DNA from: Gnetum montanum
Taxonomy: Eukaryota; Streptophyta; Gnetopsida; Gnetales; Gnetaceae
Direction: 5' to 3'
Assembly: GCA_015680685.1 (NCBI GenBank)
Contig: MNCI01026977.1
Location: 415,018 to 479,017 of the forward strand
Length of the DNA stretch: 64,000 bases
The position numbers and the translations under genes are program-made. Positions 23,484 to 34,372 of the stretch are shown here, one piece after another (the stretch's first letter is position 1; each line of letters begins with the position of its first letter). The notes beneath the pieces were generated by a model, which was given only the letters and a program-made list of their open reading frames with translations, searched no databases and was not told the origin of the DNA.

Positions 23484-26400
23484 CTAAGCATCTGGTACGG
23501 GAGGGTCGTCCCCTTTCGATCCACCAACATCAGGGGCCCCTGCTCCACTGGGGCCAGCTTCTTGAGCATCATCACCACCTTCATCTTGAAAATGCCAAAA
23601 ACAAACAACCAACATAAGAATAAGTGAATATCAAAATGTTGAACGTTATTCAATACATTAACTTCAAAAGGACAAAACGCTTACCACAGGAGATCCCCCT
23701 AAGCCGAATTCCAGCCGACGGAGAATTTCCTCCTCTGAAACGCTTGCCCAATCTATCCCATCAAGGCCTAAGTCGACGTCTGCCAAAGCCTTGCCTTTAT
23801 CGACAACCGACCAAGTAGGACGTTTCAGAGGGAACTCGCCCACCGATGTTTCCCGAGAAGCAATAGTGATCACTCTGGTAGGCAACTCCATTTCCACAGT
23901 CGTATTCTGAGCAAAAGTATCGAAAGCAGAACGCAAACCTAAACCTTCCACAAACATCTCTAGTTGACGCTTTTCAACAGACACCTCTTTTAACGACTTC
24001 TTGTAGTAATGTTTGTGGTTTTTCTTGTCATGACCCCACTTATGAACCTTGGAAGCGAAGGCCTTCCAATCTTGACATTTAAGATTCAGGAGATCAATTT
24101 GGGCTCTGCATTCTGCCATTCGCCAAGTCAGCAATGCATGACAATTTAGTAGATCCCAATACCTGGTGTACGTAACCTCCGACGTTTGCCAAGAGCGATC
24201 TCCGCTTAGTCTGGCAGCGGCGAACTTGTACCGAGCCTTCAGATCGTCACGTTCCACTAACAAGTCAGAGATGGCCTTTTCTTTTGCTTGTATCTGCAGC
24301 CACAACTGTTCAATGGAACACCTACAGGTCCATAAAGACTTAGCGTTGTGCACAAAACCTTCTGCAACTCCCTTGTAAATAGGCCTTAGCACCTGCTCCA
24401 CTTTTGGGGAAAGCGTGGTTAAACTTTCTATGCTAATGCTTTCAGAGGGATCCCATCTCAATTGAGCACCTACCCACATGAAAAATACAAATGTTAAAAT
24501 AATATAAACAGGACACGAAACTCCAAACCTCTAGATGATTTATACCTATATCCGGGTGTGCCTCCTGGATCCGTTCAATAACTTCCTCTGTGAGTCCAGC
24601 CACAAAATCCATTTTACTTGGCATCTCCGACTAAGCAAGTGGCTCATGGGTACGGGAACTGACCTCAGTGGTCCTCTTAGGGGGAACCGTCTTCATGGGT
24701 ACATCTAAGCGTACCGTCCTAGTCTCGCTCCCTTCATCTGAAAAAATGAAAATATGTACATAAAACACAGTAGAAATGACAGCTAACAGGACACGACGAA
24801 ATAAAAAGAGAACATACCATGATCCTTGTTACCCTCTGGGGGGTCACCCAAATCCAGATCTCCCTTGAGCAAGCTATTGAACATCTGGTTGATACCATCC
24901 TGATCATCTAACGGCTCTGTTTCCGTGGTATTCTCCTTTAATTCCTCCGTTCCTCCACTCTGATTCTTCTCCGTGTTTTCCTCCTTGTTATCCTTCTCTG
25001 TGCTTTCCCCCTCGTTATTCTTCCCCATGTTGGTCTCCTCCTCCTCGGTGATGGTATCTAAAGCCTGCTTCCTCACTTTTTAAAAATCAAGCCAAAAATA
25101 GCAACGACAAGTAAGCGATTGAAGTAAAAGTTATAAATGAAGTGAAAACGATAAAACAATCAGCAGCTGAGCTTCACTTACCAGGCATCTTGAAGTGTAT
25201 GCGCTTCACACGCGGCCGATTCACATCGGAGACTTCCTCAGTCATGCGTTCAGGCCTCTTTAGCTTTGACTTGGCTTGGCCAATGGTCTCCTTGATAACC
25301 CGTTCCGCCCTTCTAGTAGTAAGAGGCACGTTTTTTGGCTCCAACCCCAGACTATCACGTGTGTGGATTGAAGCGCCAGATGATCCCCCTATCGTAATGG
25401 AAGCAGATTCATCAATGCCTTCAGGTGCATCTTGGGATTTAGCTGTCTCAAACAAATGATTCACCCACGGGTGAGATAATTGACCTCGATCCCGCAAAAC
25501 AAACTTGTTGTCTCCACGAACTACTAGGAACTCAACAAAACGGCGTAGGTAACTAGCGAAGAATGCAAAGGTGAAATGGGACTGCGCTTTGATATTCAAA
25601 CACAACCGCACTATCTCCTTGTGCATGCCCGACAACAAAAATTGGGCCCAGTTATACCGCATGCCTGTTTCCAAGATAGTTCGCATGACACGAACAGCCT
25701 CAACCACAAGACATCTCACCTGGGAAAGAGTTTTAGGGAACACCCATGCCCTGAACAGGGGATATAATTCGTTCACTGCCACAACTTTTGCTTTCCCCTG
25801 CATCGGGAATCCCTTTGTACCCTTAGCCATGCCTAGCCAATCTTCCAACTCATGAATCGTTTGGAGCTCCTTATGAGTTTTGTCTAATACTACATTTAAG
25901 CCATCCGCTAGTACGCCAAATAAGTTTGAAAAGAACTCAGGTGACAGGCGAAAAGCTACCTTGACACCCTTAATCCGGGTGCTGTAATGTGAGACAGACT
26001 CATTAAAAGAGTCCACGATCCCAATCATCTCCCGAATGGATACGTTAGGACTCGGCGTCATAAAAAGCTCCATGAGGCCGACATCATCCAAGCAACGAGT
26101 GATGGACGGTGGAGCTTGCCTACGTAACCACTTTTGCACCTTGGCCACCTCCCCAAATTTCATCGACAAAGTAGTCTCGGTTCGTCCTGTTATCACTGGA
26201 TCCCCACCAGGAGGTACGTCAACTGTAAAAGCAATTTAACATGATCATATCAGCATAATTCCAGATAGTTAGAAAAACCCACTAACATATCTAGGCAAGG
26301 TTATCATTTATCGTTGGTGGTGGATCTCGATGTGCTGCCAAAGTCACGAGGGAAGACTGGCCCCTGATCTGTCCAGTTTTCATGAAGCCACCCACGAGCT

Positions 26401-27904
26401 TTGCACATCGCAAATGCTCTGGAAAATTGATTATGAAAATGGACCATCGAACCCTTCGTTTGAGCCAATACAGTTCCACGAAGGGTGGGGCCCGTCATGA
26501 ATGTCTCCAGAGCAGTGCGAGCAAGGGCTAATCCTTCATCTTCAATAAGTGTCCCATCCGGGTTGGTCTTTGGCCTGTAAGCGAATACGTGTCAAAACAA
26601 GAAACAAACACCAAACGGCGAAGGAAAACAATAAACTTAAATAGCCCTACCTCGCCACTCGGTACACTGTGCCGGGAGGATTCTGGAATAATGTATGTGC
26701 ATGGGCAGCTATGAACAACGTATTATTGAGGTAGTCTAACCCTCGTGGCAATAGCGCCCACATGCACGTTAAGGGGCATTTTGACCTGGGCCCACGGGTA
26801 CTACCATCCTCGTTAACAAGAGGTCCCACGTCAATGTCTTCTGCAGCTCCCGGTAGCATTGCATCAAGCATGCTTCGCGCAACCACTTCCCTAAAATTTG
26901 ACCAGATGGCCACCTCGAAATTGTTCAACAGGAAAGCTAGAAATTTGCTAGCGCCTTCCCTGAACCAAACCCCGTTGTCATCCATAGTTAGATTCGGGGG
27001 AAGCTTGCCATCCTCAACAGGGCCAACCCATGACAACACCCTGACAAGCTCAACAACAATGAGGAAGCGCTTACTATCCCTACAACCAATCGCGATGCCA
27101 CGATAAATTAGCCATGCTTCGAAATAGCCCGAAAAGCGAATGTTTACATCATAAATCGGCATCTAAAATCAAAAATTTACTAACTGTTTACACCCAGCAT
27201 ATACCAGCGTATACGCCGGTGAAATTGTTTACACTTAGCGTAAAATGCTGCTTAAACTCAGCGTATACGTTGTACACTGAGCGTATACGCTGACCAATCC
27301 AGCGTATACGCCGATAATGAACTATTTTACGCTGTCGCCTGAACCTCTTACCCTCAGCGTATACGTCGGAGTTCGCTTTTAGCGTAGACAGTCTACGCAG
27401 GCGCTGAACGAAAACCTTTATGCCAGAAAGATGAAAAACAAGTTTACGCTGAAGGATAACTGCAGACTAACATCGTATACACCGAACAAACCCTCAGCGT
27501 ATACGCCATCACAGTAAACAGAATTCACGCTAACAAGACAAGCAAATCACGCTGACAAGACTTTGCGCAGAAAAAACTCATGACGCCGTGGCTTACGCTG
27601 ACATGCTAGTACAGGGAAAATGTTTACGTTGACAAAACTTTATGCTATAAAGTGACACTCGGCATATACGCCGCAAAACCCATACGCCTAAAACCCCTAT
27701 GCTCGGCGTATATGCCGAGACTATCTACGCTATAAAAGAAAAAGCGTAGAAATAATTAGAGGTAGAGATCAGAGCCTACCTGTGGGATGTCACGGGCCAG
27801 GATGGGATCCTTGGCCTGGGTAGGCCCTGCAGCATAGCTTCCGTCTCCTCCGCGAAGTCAGGATCCTTCCTCCCCTGGCCCTCCACTTCTTTGCCCTTGC
27901 CCAT
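23484..27904 (-). CDS. Antisense multi-exon gene inside the Tat element
   Basis: Exons read on the minus strand: 27904-27780, 27162-26651, 26574 to about 26306, 26222-25182, 25075-24818, 24737-24546, 24469-23685, 23584-23484. Donors include G|GTAAGT (25182), G|GTATGT (24818), G|GTATAA (24546) and G|GTAAGC (23685); acceptors include TTACAG (26575), TTTTACAG (26223) and TTTTTTCAG (24738). The exon 2-3 and 3-4 phases (2, then 1) and those of exons 4-5, 5-6 and 6-7 (all 1) agree, and the small introns are 76-106 bases. The protein has about 1090 codons: an FCP1/HAD-like region in exons 2-3, a 345-residue aromatic-rich domain (exon 4) ending in a basic stretch, an acidic Glu/Asn-rich exon 5, and a coiled-coil exon 7. 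Lesions: one TAG in exon 6 (about 24632), a one-base shift in exon 1, a non-canonical donor after exon 3 (GATAAC), and a one-base ambiguity at exon 8. Function unknown. Confidence 0.8.
27187..27720 (-). repeat. GCGTATACGC array in intron 1 of the antisense gene
   Basis: Perfect palindromes start at 27207, 27281, 27302 and 27497, with near copies such as gcgtatacgt and gcgtatatgcc. Tttacgc words are mixed in. The array fills intron 1 (27779-27163) and matches the LTR array in motif. Confidence 0.85.
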
Positions 27905-28138
27905 CTCGGCCTATTTACGCTGACGATACAAGTTTACGCTGGCACCTGAAATTCTGCACTCCGCATCTACGTTGGGGTTTAGTGTTGGGCGTCTACGCTA
28001 GGGTTTTTCTTCGGCATCTATGCTCACAGGAAATTTACGCTTACGCTAAGGCACTATAGTTTACGCTTACGCTTTAACAGGTTACGCTGTCGCTTACGCT
28101 CTGTCACTTTCAAAGTAAAAAGCAAATGGACCCCCCCC

Positions 28139-28147
28139 CTTTATATA
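28139..28147 (-). promoter_or_regulatory. TATA box of the antisense gene
   Basis: TATATAAAG on the minus strand, followed by a G run, 235 bases upstream of the exon 1 ATG at 27904. The intervening 5' region is rich in acgc words. Position and orientation fit a promoter for the antisense gene. Confidence 0.6.
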
Positions 28148-28329
28148 GCGTTCTGCTGACGTTGACGCTGACGCCGCCGTTGCACCTTTTTGCCATTTTT
28201 TGCCTTTTTGCTTATTTTTCGCTAAAATTTACCCCAAAAATGATAAAAATTATTAAAAATAGAGATTATTACATCCTGGTTCCTCCGTGGACCCCATTTT
28301 ACATGTTTACGCCGAACATTCTAGTGTAA

Positions 28330-28430
28330 ACCACCCTTGTGGCCTGGTATGGCCTTAAACTACCATTTCTTCATCTAGTGACGACCCGGTATGGCCTTAA
28401 ACTACCATACGTCCCGGTGTGACGAAAATC
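28330..28430 (+). repeat. Degenerate TAAACTA repeats, block 2
   Basis: Two clear units (ggtatggccttaaactacca) and one eroded unit just upstream of the antisense promoter and 5' of the RT frame. Confidence 0.7.
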
Positions 28431-28500
28431 CACCATTATGCGCGTACACATACTTTAAAATTATCAAAAGGCATAGAATGATCTCCCTCTTTCTAATTCC

Positions 28501-28520
28501 GCTCTCTGTTTATTGGCAGG
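28501..28520 (+). promoter_or_regulatory. Candidate 3' splice site before RT
   Basis: Pyrimidine-rich tract followed by ttggcag|g at 28519/28520, where the RT frame opens. Ogre elements are known to splice an intron between protease and RT. I found no in-phase GT donor in the last 120 bases of the protease frame. Confidence 0.35.
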
Positions 28521-31500
28521 AGCAAGCTCAATGGACATCCAGCATTTAACCGCACCGTTAATCATTAACGGACCATACGGAAAAATTACCCGAGACATTA
28601 ACATAAACTCCATCAACTTAAATTCACCAACAGATGATGTAGTCATAGCCGCAACACAGCAAACAGCAGATTACGAAGGCATGACAAAGTTCCTTGACAT
28701 AGAGGCTAAAAATATCATCGAAGATCCATTAGCTGAAACCCCCATTACCATGCCCGATGGGGAAATCAGAATATTAAAACTGAGCACATTACTACAACCT
28801 CAATTAGAAAAAGACATTGAAAACGTGCTTAGGGAAAATATGAAAGCATTCGCTTGGTCCTATAAGGACATGCCCGGGTTAGATCCTAGAATTGTCCAAC
28901 ACAACATCATCCTTGACCCGAAATTGAGACCAGTAAAACAAAAGGCACGAAAAGTTAGGACCGAAGTAGCATTGGCAGTTCGCAATGAGATCACCAAGCT
29001 TTATTAGGCTGGGTTCATTCGGGTTGTTGATTACGCCGAGTGGGTGTCCAACATGGTCATTGTCCCAAAGAAAAACGGAAGCATTCGCCTATGTATTGAC
29101 TTCCGAGATCTGAATGTAGCAACCATAAAAGATGATTTTCCTCTACCCAGCATCGATCAACTTGTTGACTCAACGGCTGGGCACGCCTTGTTTTCTTTTA
29201 TGGATGGCTTCTCGGGATACAATCAGATACGTATCAATCTGGAACATCAACTTAGGACAACCTTTATGACACCATGGGGAACCTTTTGCTATACAATGAT
29301 GCCCTTTGGTCTCAAGAACGCTGGGGCCACGTATCAAAGAGCAATGACATTCATCTTTAGTGACTATATGTTACACTCGCTCAACGATTACGTGGATGAC
29401 ATTGTGGTTAAATCAAAAATGGAAGAACAACATGTACGAGATCTAGACTTAGTATTAAAACGTTGTTTAAAGTACGAATTGAGACTTAACCCAAAAAAAT
29501 GTGTCTTCGGCNCCAAGAAGCATTCGAGAACATCAAAACAGCACTTGCCCGACTGCCTACAGTTTACCCGCCTAAAAACGATAAACCATTTTATATCTAC
29601 CTTGTCACTTCGAAATCGTCAATCGCGTCTATGCTTTACCAAAAACAAGATGACGAAACCAAAGTCCCGGTATACTACTTAAGCCATGCATTAATTGCCC
29701 ACGAGAAAAAATACAACGACATGGAGAAGTCATGTCTAGCCTTGGTCTTTTCTTTAAGAAAATGGCGGCATTACCTCTTCTATAACCAGGTTTACATAAT
29801 TTGCAAGGATAATGTACTAAGAGTCATAATAGAGAACATTTATGAAACAAGTTGAATAGCCCGGTGGAAAGCCATGATAGCCGAGTTTGACCTGTACTAC
29901 GTAACGCAATCATCAGTCAAAGGTCAAGCTATAGCAAATCAAATGGCCACATCACCAACACGTGATCAAGCGACTATAGAGCCAGAATTCCCGGATGAAA
30001 ATATAAGTGCCATAGACATAGTGCCCGATGACTACGATGCTATTTTAAACTTTGATGGGGCATCCACCTCTCGAGGAGGAAGTGCAGCTGCTGTCATCAC
30101 CTATCCCTCTGGAGAGATCCGACCCTTTACCTATCGTTTCAACTTTCACTGTACCAACAACATAGTAGAGTATGAAGGTCTCCTTAGAGGTCTTGCGGCA
30201 GCTTTGGCTTTAAACATCACACGTCTTGTAGTCAGAGGGGACTCACAACTGGTCGTAAACCAAGTCATGGATGTCTATACATGCAAAGCCCAACATTTGC
30301 AACCATACTGCAACTTGGCAAAACACCTAATGAGGCGATTTGAAAACATTGATGTGCAACACATCCCCAGAAATGATAACACCATCGCAAATGCGTTAGC
30401 CACATTAGCACTAAACATATCTCCAAACATGTTCCACACATTGCCAAGCTCCATAACCAGTTGTGCTGAACCAATCACCGACACCCTTGACATGTTGCCA
30501 ATTGCATCTGTTAGTTCAACACATGCGATAGAATGGTACAACAACATAAAAGAATACCTTCTACGCGGCGAAACACCACGACATCTAACAAGTGCACAGA
30601 GAGACGCAGTGTGGAAACATTCTAAGCAGTATACCCTGGTAGAGGACACGCTGTGTCATCAATCCTACGAAGGCATATTGCTAACATGTGTTAGTAGTAC
30701 CGATGCCCAAACTATTATTGAACAGGTACATGAAGGACTATGTGGAGGACACATAGCACCAAAAGCCATGGCAACGAAAATCAGGCGCTTAGGCTATTAT
30801 TGGCCACACATGGAATACGACTGTCTCACCAAAGTCAAAACATGTAATACTTGTCAAAAACATAGTAATCTGATACATGTCCCACCGAATGAGTTGCATA
30901 CAACGCAAATCACATGGCCCTTTCAAAAGTGGGGGTTGGACCTCATTGGTCAGATAACCCCCTCGTCTTCCGCGGGCCATAGTTTCATTATAACTACCAC
31001 AGAATACTTCACGAAGTGGGTAGAAGCTACTCCCCTTCGAAAAAATACATCCAAGCATGTGTGCAATTTCATTCTAGAAAACATTGTAACCCACTTTGGC
31101 ATTCCCATGGCAATCATCACAGACAACGGGCCACAATTTAGCAGTGCCGAAACCAAAGCCTTTTGTAAAAATTTAGGGATCAAACACTCATTTTCATCCC
31201 CTTACTATCCTCAGAGTAATGGACAAGTGGAAGCAACAAACAAGACAATTATTACAATACTTAAGAAAATGCTTACCCAAAGCAAAAGAAAGTAGCACAA
31301 ACAATTGGTGTACGCATTATGGGCATACCGTACTACACACAGAACTTCGATAGGTAAGACACCATACAGCCTTGTTTACGGTTCAGAAGCTGTTTTACCT
31401 TTGGAACTGCAGGTACCATATTTAAGGATCACACTTTCTAGGCTCCTCAACGACAAGCAAAATAATGATCTACACGTCATTGATCTTGACTAGGTGGAGG

Positions 31501-31740
31501 AAAAATGTGTGCGCGCCCTCGATCAGATCGAATGGTACCAAAAACAACAACGACAACGACATCGGCATAACATCAACAAGTGCCCTATCAAAGAAGGTGA
31601 CCTTGTGCTTAAAGCCGTTCGGGAATATCTGGACAAATTCTCAGCTAACTGGGAAGGGCCTTACTTGGTTACTAAAGCATTAACAATGGAGCATTCAAAC
31701 TAGCTGACATGAAAGGAAACGAGCTTACCAATCCGACCAA
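28520..31740 (+). pseudogene. Tat reverse transcriptase, two RNase H domains and integrase
   Basis: RT (28520-29511) keeps FMDGFSGYNQI and YVDDIVVKS. A single N at 29512 hides missing sequence and a frame change. RNase H 1 runs about 29515-29950. The second, archaeal-type RNase H of the Tat lineage follows at 30040-30420 with NFDGAS, VEYEG and GDSQLV, but the last acidic position reads Asn (IANALA). Integrase spans about 30570-31740: HEGLCGGH plus CNTC zinc domain, WGLDLIG, ITDNGPQF and QSNGQVEATNK give D, D and E. Stops at about 29005, 29853, 31293, 31491 and 31701. Confidence 0.92.
29512..29512. other. Unresolved join in the RT-RNase H linker
   Basis: One N separates KKCVFG (RT, frame 1) from QEAFENIK (RNase H side, frame 0). 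Related pol proteins have roughly 70-80 residues here, so sequence is missing. The open frame running across the N to 29682 is an artefact. Confidence 0.8.
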
Positions 31741-31789
31741 TCACTTGTACCTAAAACTATTTTACGTTTGAAGTACGAGCTCAGGGTCG

Positions 31790-32165
31790 TGCAAGTCCTA
31801 GAATCATGACTATAAACTGATACCATAGCTCGTCTTGGAATCATGACGATAAACTGATACCACAGAACAGTCCTGGGTTACGACTTAAAACTGACGCCAC
31901 GCTTGTCCTGGCATCATGACAATAAACTGATACCCCACAGTGTCCGCAATGACGATAAACTAGCACCCATCTGGCATGACAGTAAACTGCCACTGTCACA
32001 ACCATCAGAGTCCGCTAAGACTCTAAACTAGCTTACCTCTGCATGGTCCACTAAGACTATAAATTGGCAACATAACGTCCGCCACGACGCTAAACGGATA
32101 ATTTCCGATAGGTTACGACATAAAACTAACCCATGATAGTCCGTTAAGACTATAAACTGACACGT
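31790..32165 (+). repeat. Degenerate TAAACTA repeats, block 3
   Basis: About eleven diverged units (for example tccgcaatgacgataaacta, tccgttaagactataaactg), 25-45 bases apart, directly after integrase. Same motif as at 22904 and 28330. Confidence 0.75.
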
Positions 32166-33181
32166 TCATCTCTAGCTCTCACTTCACAGCCACTCTCACT
32201 CATTAGAATTACTGCATCACTCACCATCTAACAAGCTCCTCAACATCGCCGCCATTCATACACAGTGCTCAGAACCTCCTCCAGTATCTTCGTTCCGTCT
32301 GTGGCCATGTAAATCTGAGCTTGCTTCTCCACTCATGGTTTTCTTGTCCCCTTGGAGTTATGTTTGCAGGATGACACCCAGCGGCTTTCGCACAAGAATG
32401 CACCTCATCGCAAGTAGCAAGATGGTACAATGTTCGCAGTGCACATGGCGAGACTACATCAAACCATTGACTAGTAAATTCCCATTCCCGGTATACTCAC
32501 CATCCGTTTCCCGACCTCCGATACACCGAATACATTCAAAACTCCTTGAGCATGTTGTTGCACACTGCAACACGTTACAGCAGTTGCAACACACAGCCTG
32601 GCACTTTAGCATGAGTACAAGATTTACGCTAAAAAAAAACACCGAGACCCTTGACACCTCCCATATAAGCCCCAGGCAGGAAGGTAGTCGTCTGAAAACC
32701 AAGTACTCATGTCCAAACAATCAAGAAGCATCCAGTTGCATGGCTTTGGCTATCCGTCAACAGGCTCCCCCTTAAACATTAAACATGGACCTTGTTCCTC
32801 CAAAGAATGTAACACATCCTCCCGTGGCTTTGGTCTTGCCAACAAGTTCCCCTGAACGCTAACCAAGGGCCTTGGTTCGCCAAAGGATGCACATCGCATG
32901 TCTGAACTCCGAGTCTACTAAACAATGGTCATTGACAAGGATTAGTATGCCGTACACTAGAGCATCCCTTTTCCCCAGCACAATCCCCTGGATCCATTAT
33001 CAATCCTTACAATCTCCATGACCCCCCAGATATGAAACTCTACTTTCCCGATCCCATGTACTACTGAACATGGTGCGATGACGTCTAGTCAAGTGGCGAA
33101 GGACAAGGTCTACATCAAGTTGCTTGTGGTGTTTTGCACTTCTTTGTTGACTCTTCTTGGGTCAATTCCTCCAAGCGTCAA
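32166..33181 (+). other. Tat 3' noncoding region
   Basis: About 1 kb without a recognisable product. An open frame 32335-32775 is not supported by any motif. Confidence 0.5.
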
Positions 33182-33195
33182 CAAAGAGGGGCCAA
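33182..33195 (+). other. Tat polypurine tract
   Basis: caaagaggggccaa immediately before the 3' LTR; the purine run aaagagggg is the likely plus-strand primer. Confidence 0.7.
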
Positions 33196-34367
33196 TGAAA
33201 CACCACAAAATTTGGAGCTTAGTACTTGTCCAACACCAAGTGGGTCCCCGGGACTCCAGACAACCACAGCTACATTTGGTGTCAAACATGGCAACTTCGG
33301 AGATCAAATGCTTAATTTTTACTAAGTATGCAGTTCCAGCGTGTACGCCTAGCGTATACGCCTAAGTGCATAATACCAGCATATACGCTCAAATGCTCAG
33401 CGTATATGCCTAGTGTATACGCTCAAATGCACAGCGTATACACCCGGCGTGCACGTCCAGCATACACGTCTCACATGCACGCCGGCATGAACAACAGATG
33501 CATACGTCCGACGACAAGATCTCCAAAGACAGAATGAAGACAACACCGAAGAGCAAGAATTGAAGCAAGTCGGCAACCATCAGCGTATACGCCCACATCC
33601 ATCAGCGTATACGCCCAGCGTCCGCAGCATCTCCACCCAAGTCCACACGCCCTGCACGTTCAGCGTATACACCCACCGTATACGCTGGCCTGATGCGACG
33701 TATACGCCTAACAGATGTAATATATTGTATTTTTGTAAAGTGTACGCACCCGGTCAACGTGCCACGTGTCTCCTAACCCTAGTCTAGCGTAACAACCGGT
33801 ATAAAATCCCCGATTTTTCACTTCATCCAGGTCAGTTGGCAAAAATCCCAGAGATACCCAGGAGCAATTACGCTGCGCACCAGAGCCGAAACCTTCTCAC
33901 GTTGGAAAACCTATACGCCATGCATAGTCTCTACGCCGCGCCTACAGCGTATACCAGCCTAGCCGTCCCTGCATTCACCGGGGCTTTTCGTCCACCTTGT
34001 GTTCATCACAACTGCGTTAGACCGGTGCATTGTACTTTGCCTCTGTAATACCATTGTTTACAGTTTATGCTAATTTCTTGCATGTTTTCTGTTTACGCTC
34101 GTTTACGTTTACGCCCTGTCGATATCTACTACGCCATTTACGCTCTCGTTTACGCCCGTTTACGCTGTTTACGGATAACCCAACGTATAGCACTTCGGCT
34201 TACGTGCGGGTAAATCCTTGTCTGATCCGCGTGCGGACCACCCAAGGTACTCTACCTTCGTGGATTCCAGATCACCCTCAGGCGAAGGCAGGGTCTTTTG
34301 TGCATGTCCTGCGATCCCACGGTCTCTGTTTCCTTCCAGCTGGTGACCGACGATTTCAGGCGGCACA
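33196..34367 (+). repeat. Tat 3' LTR
   Basis: 1172 bp, starts TGAAACACC and ends GGCACA, followed by the target duplication cttct. It has the same G-box (33763) and TATA box (33800) as the 5' LTR and a slightly shorter palindrome array. Confidence 0.95.
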
Positions 34368-34372
34368 CTTCT

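Larger units (their letters stand above)
16798..34367 (+). mobile_element. 17.6-kb Tat/Ogre-type Ty3/gypsy element with a nested antisense gene
   Basis: LTRs 16798-18017 and 33196-34367 begin TG and end CA, with exact 5-bp target duplications cttct (16793-16797 and 34368-34372). Order: leader, gag-pro, degenerate repeats, antisense gene, repeats, RT, RNase H, second RNase H, integrase, repeats, noncoding tail, polypurine tract. Large size, a dual RNase H and extra ORFs are established marks of the Tat lineage. An antisense gene placed between protease and RT is unusual. Confidence 0.95.

Noticed and set aside
23426-23653. Separate 75-codon minus-strand gene
   Set aside because: It overlaps the terminal exon of the antisense gene in another frame. 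The Asp/Gly-rich frame ending at 23484 fits the gene's acidic composition better.
29499-29682. RT open frame continuing to 29682
   Set aside because: It crosses the N at 29512; downstream codons are out of frame with the RNase H that follows.
32335-32775. 146-codon open frame in the Tat 3' region
   Set aside because: No motif, Ser/His/Gln-rich random composition, and an equally long frame on the other strand.
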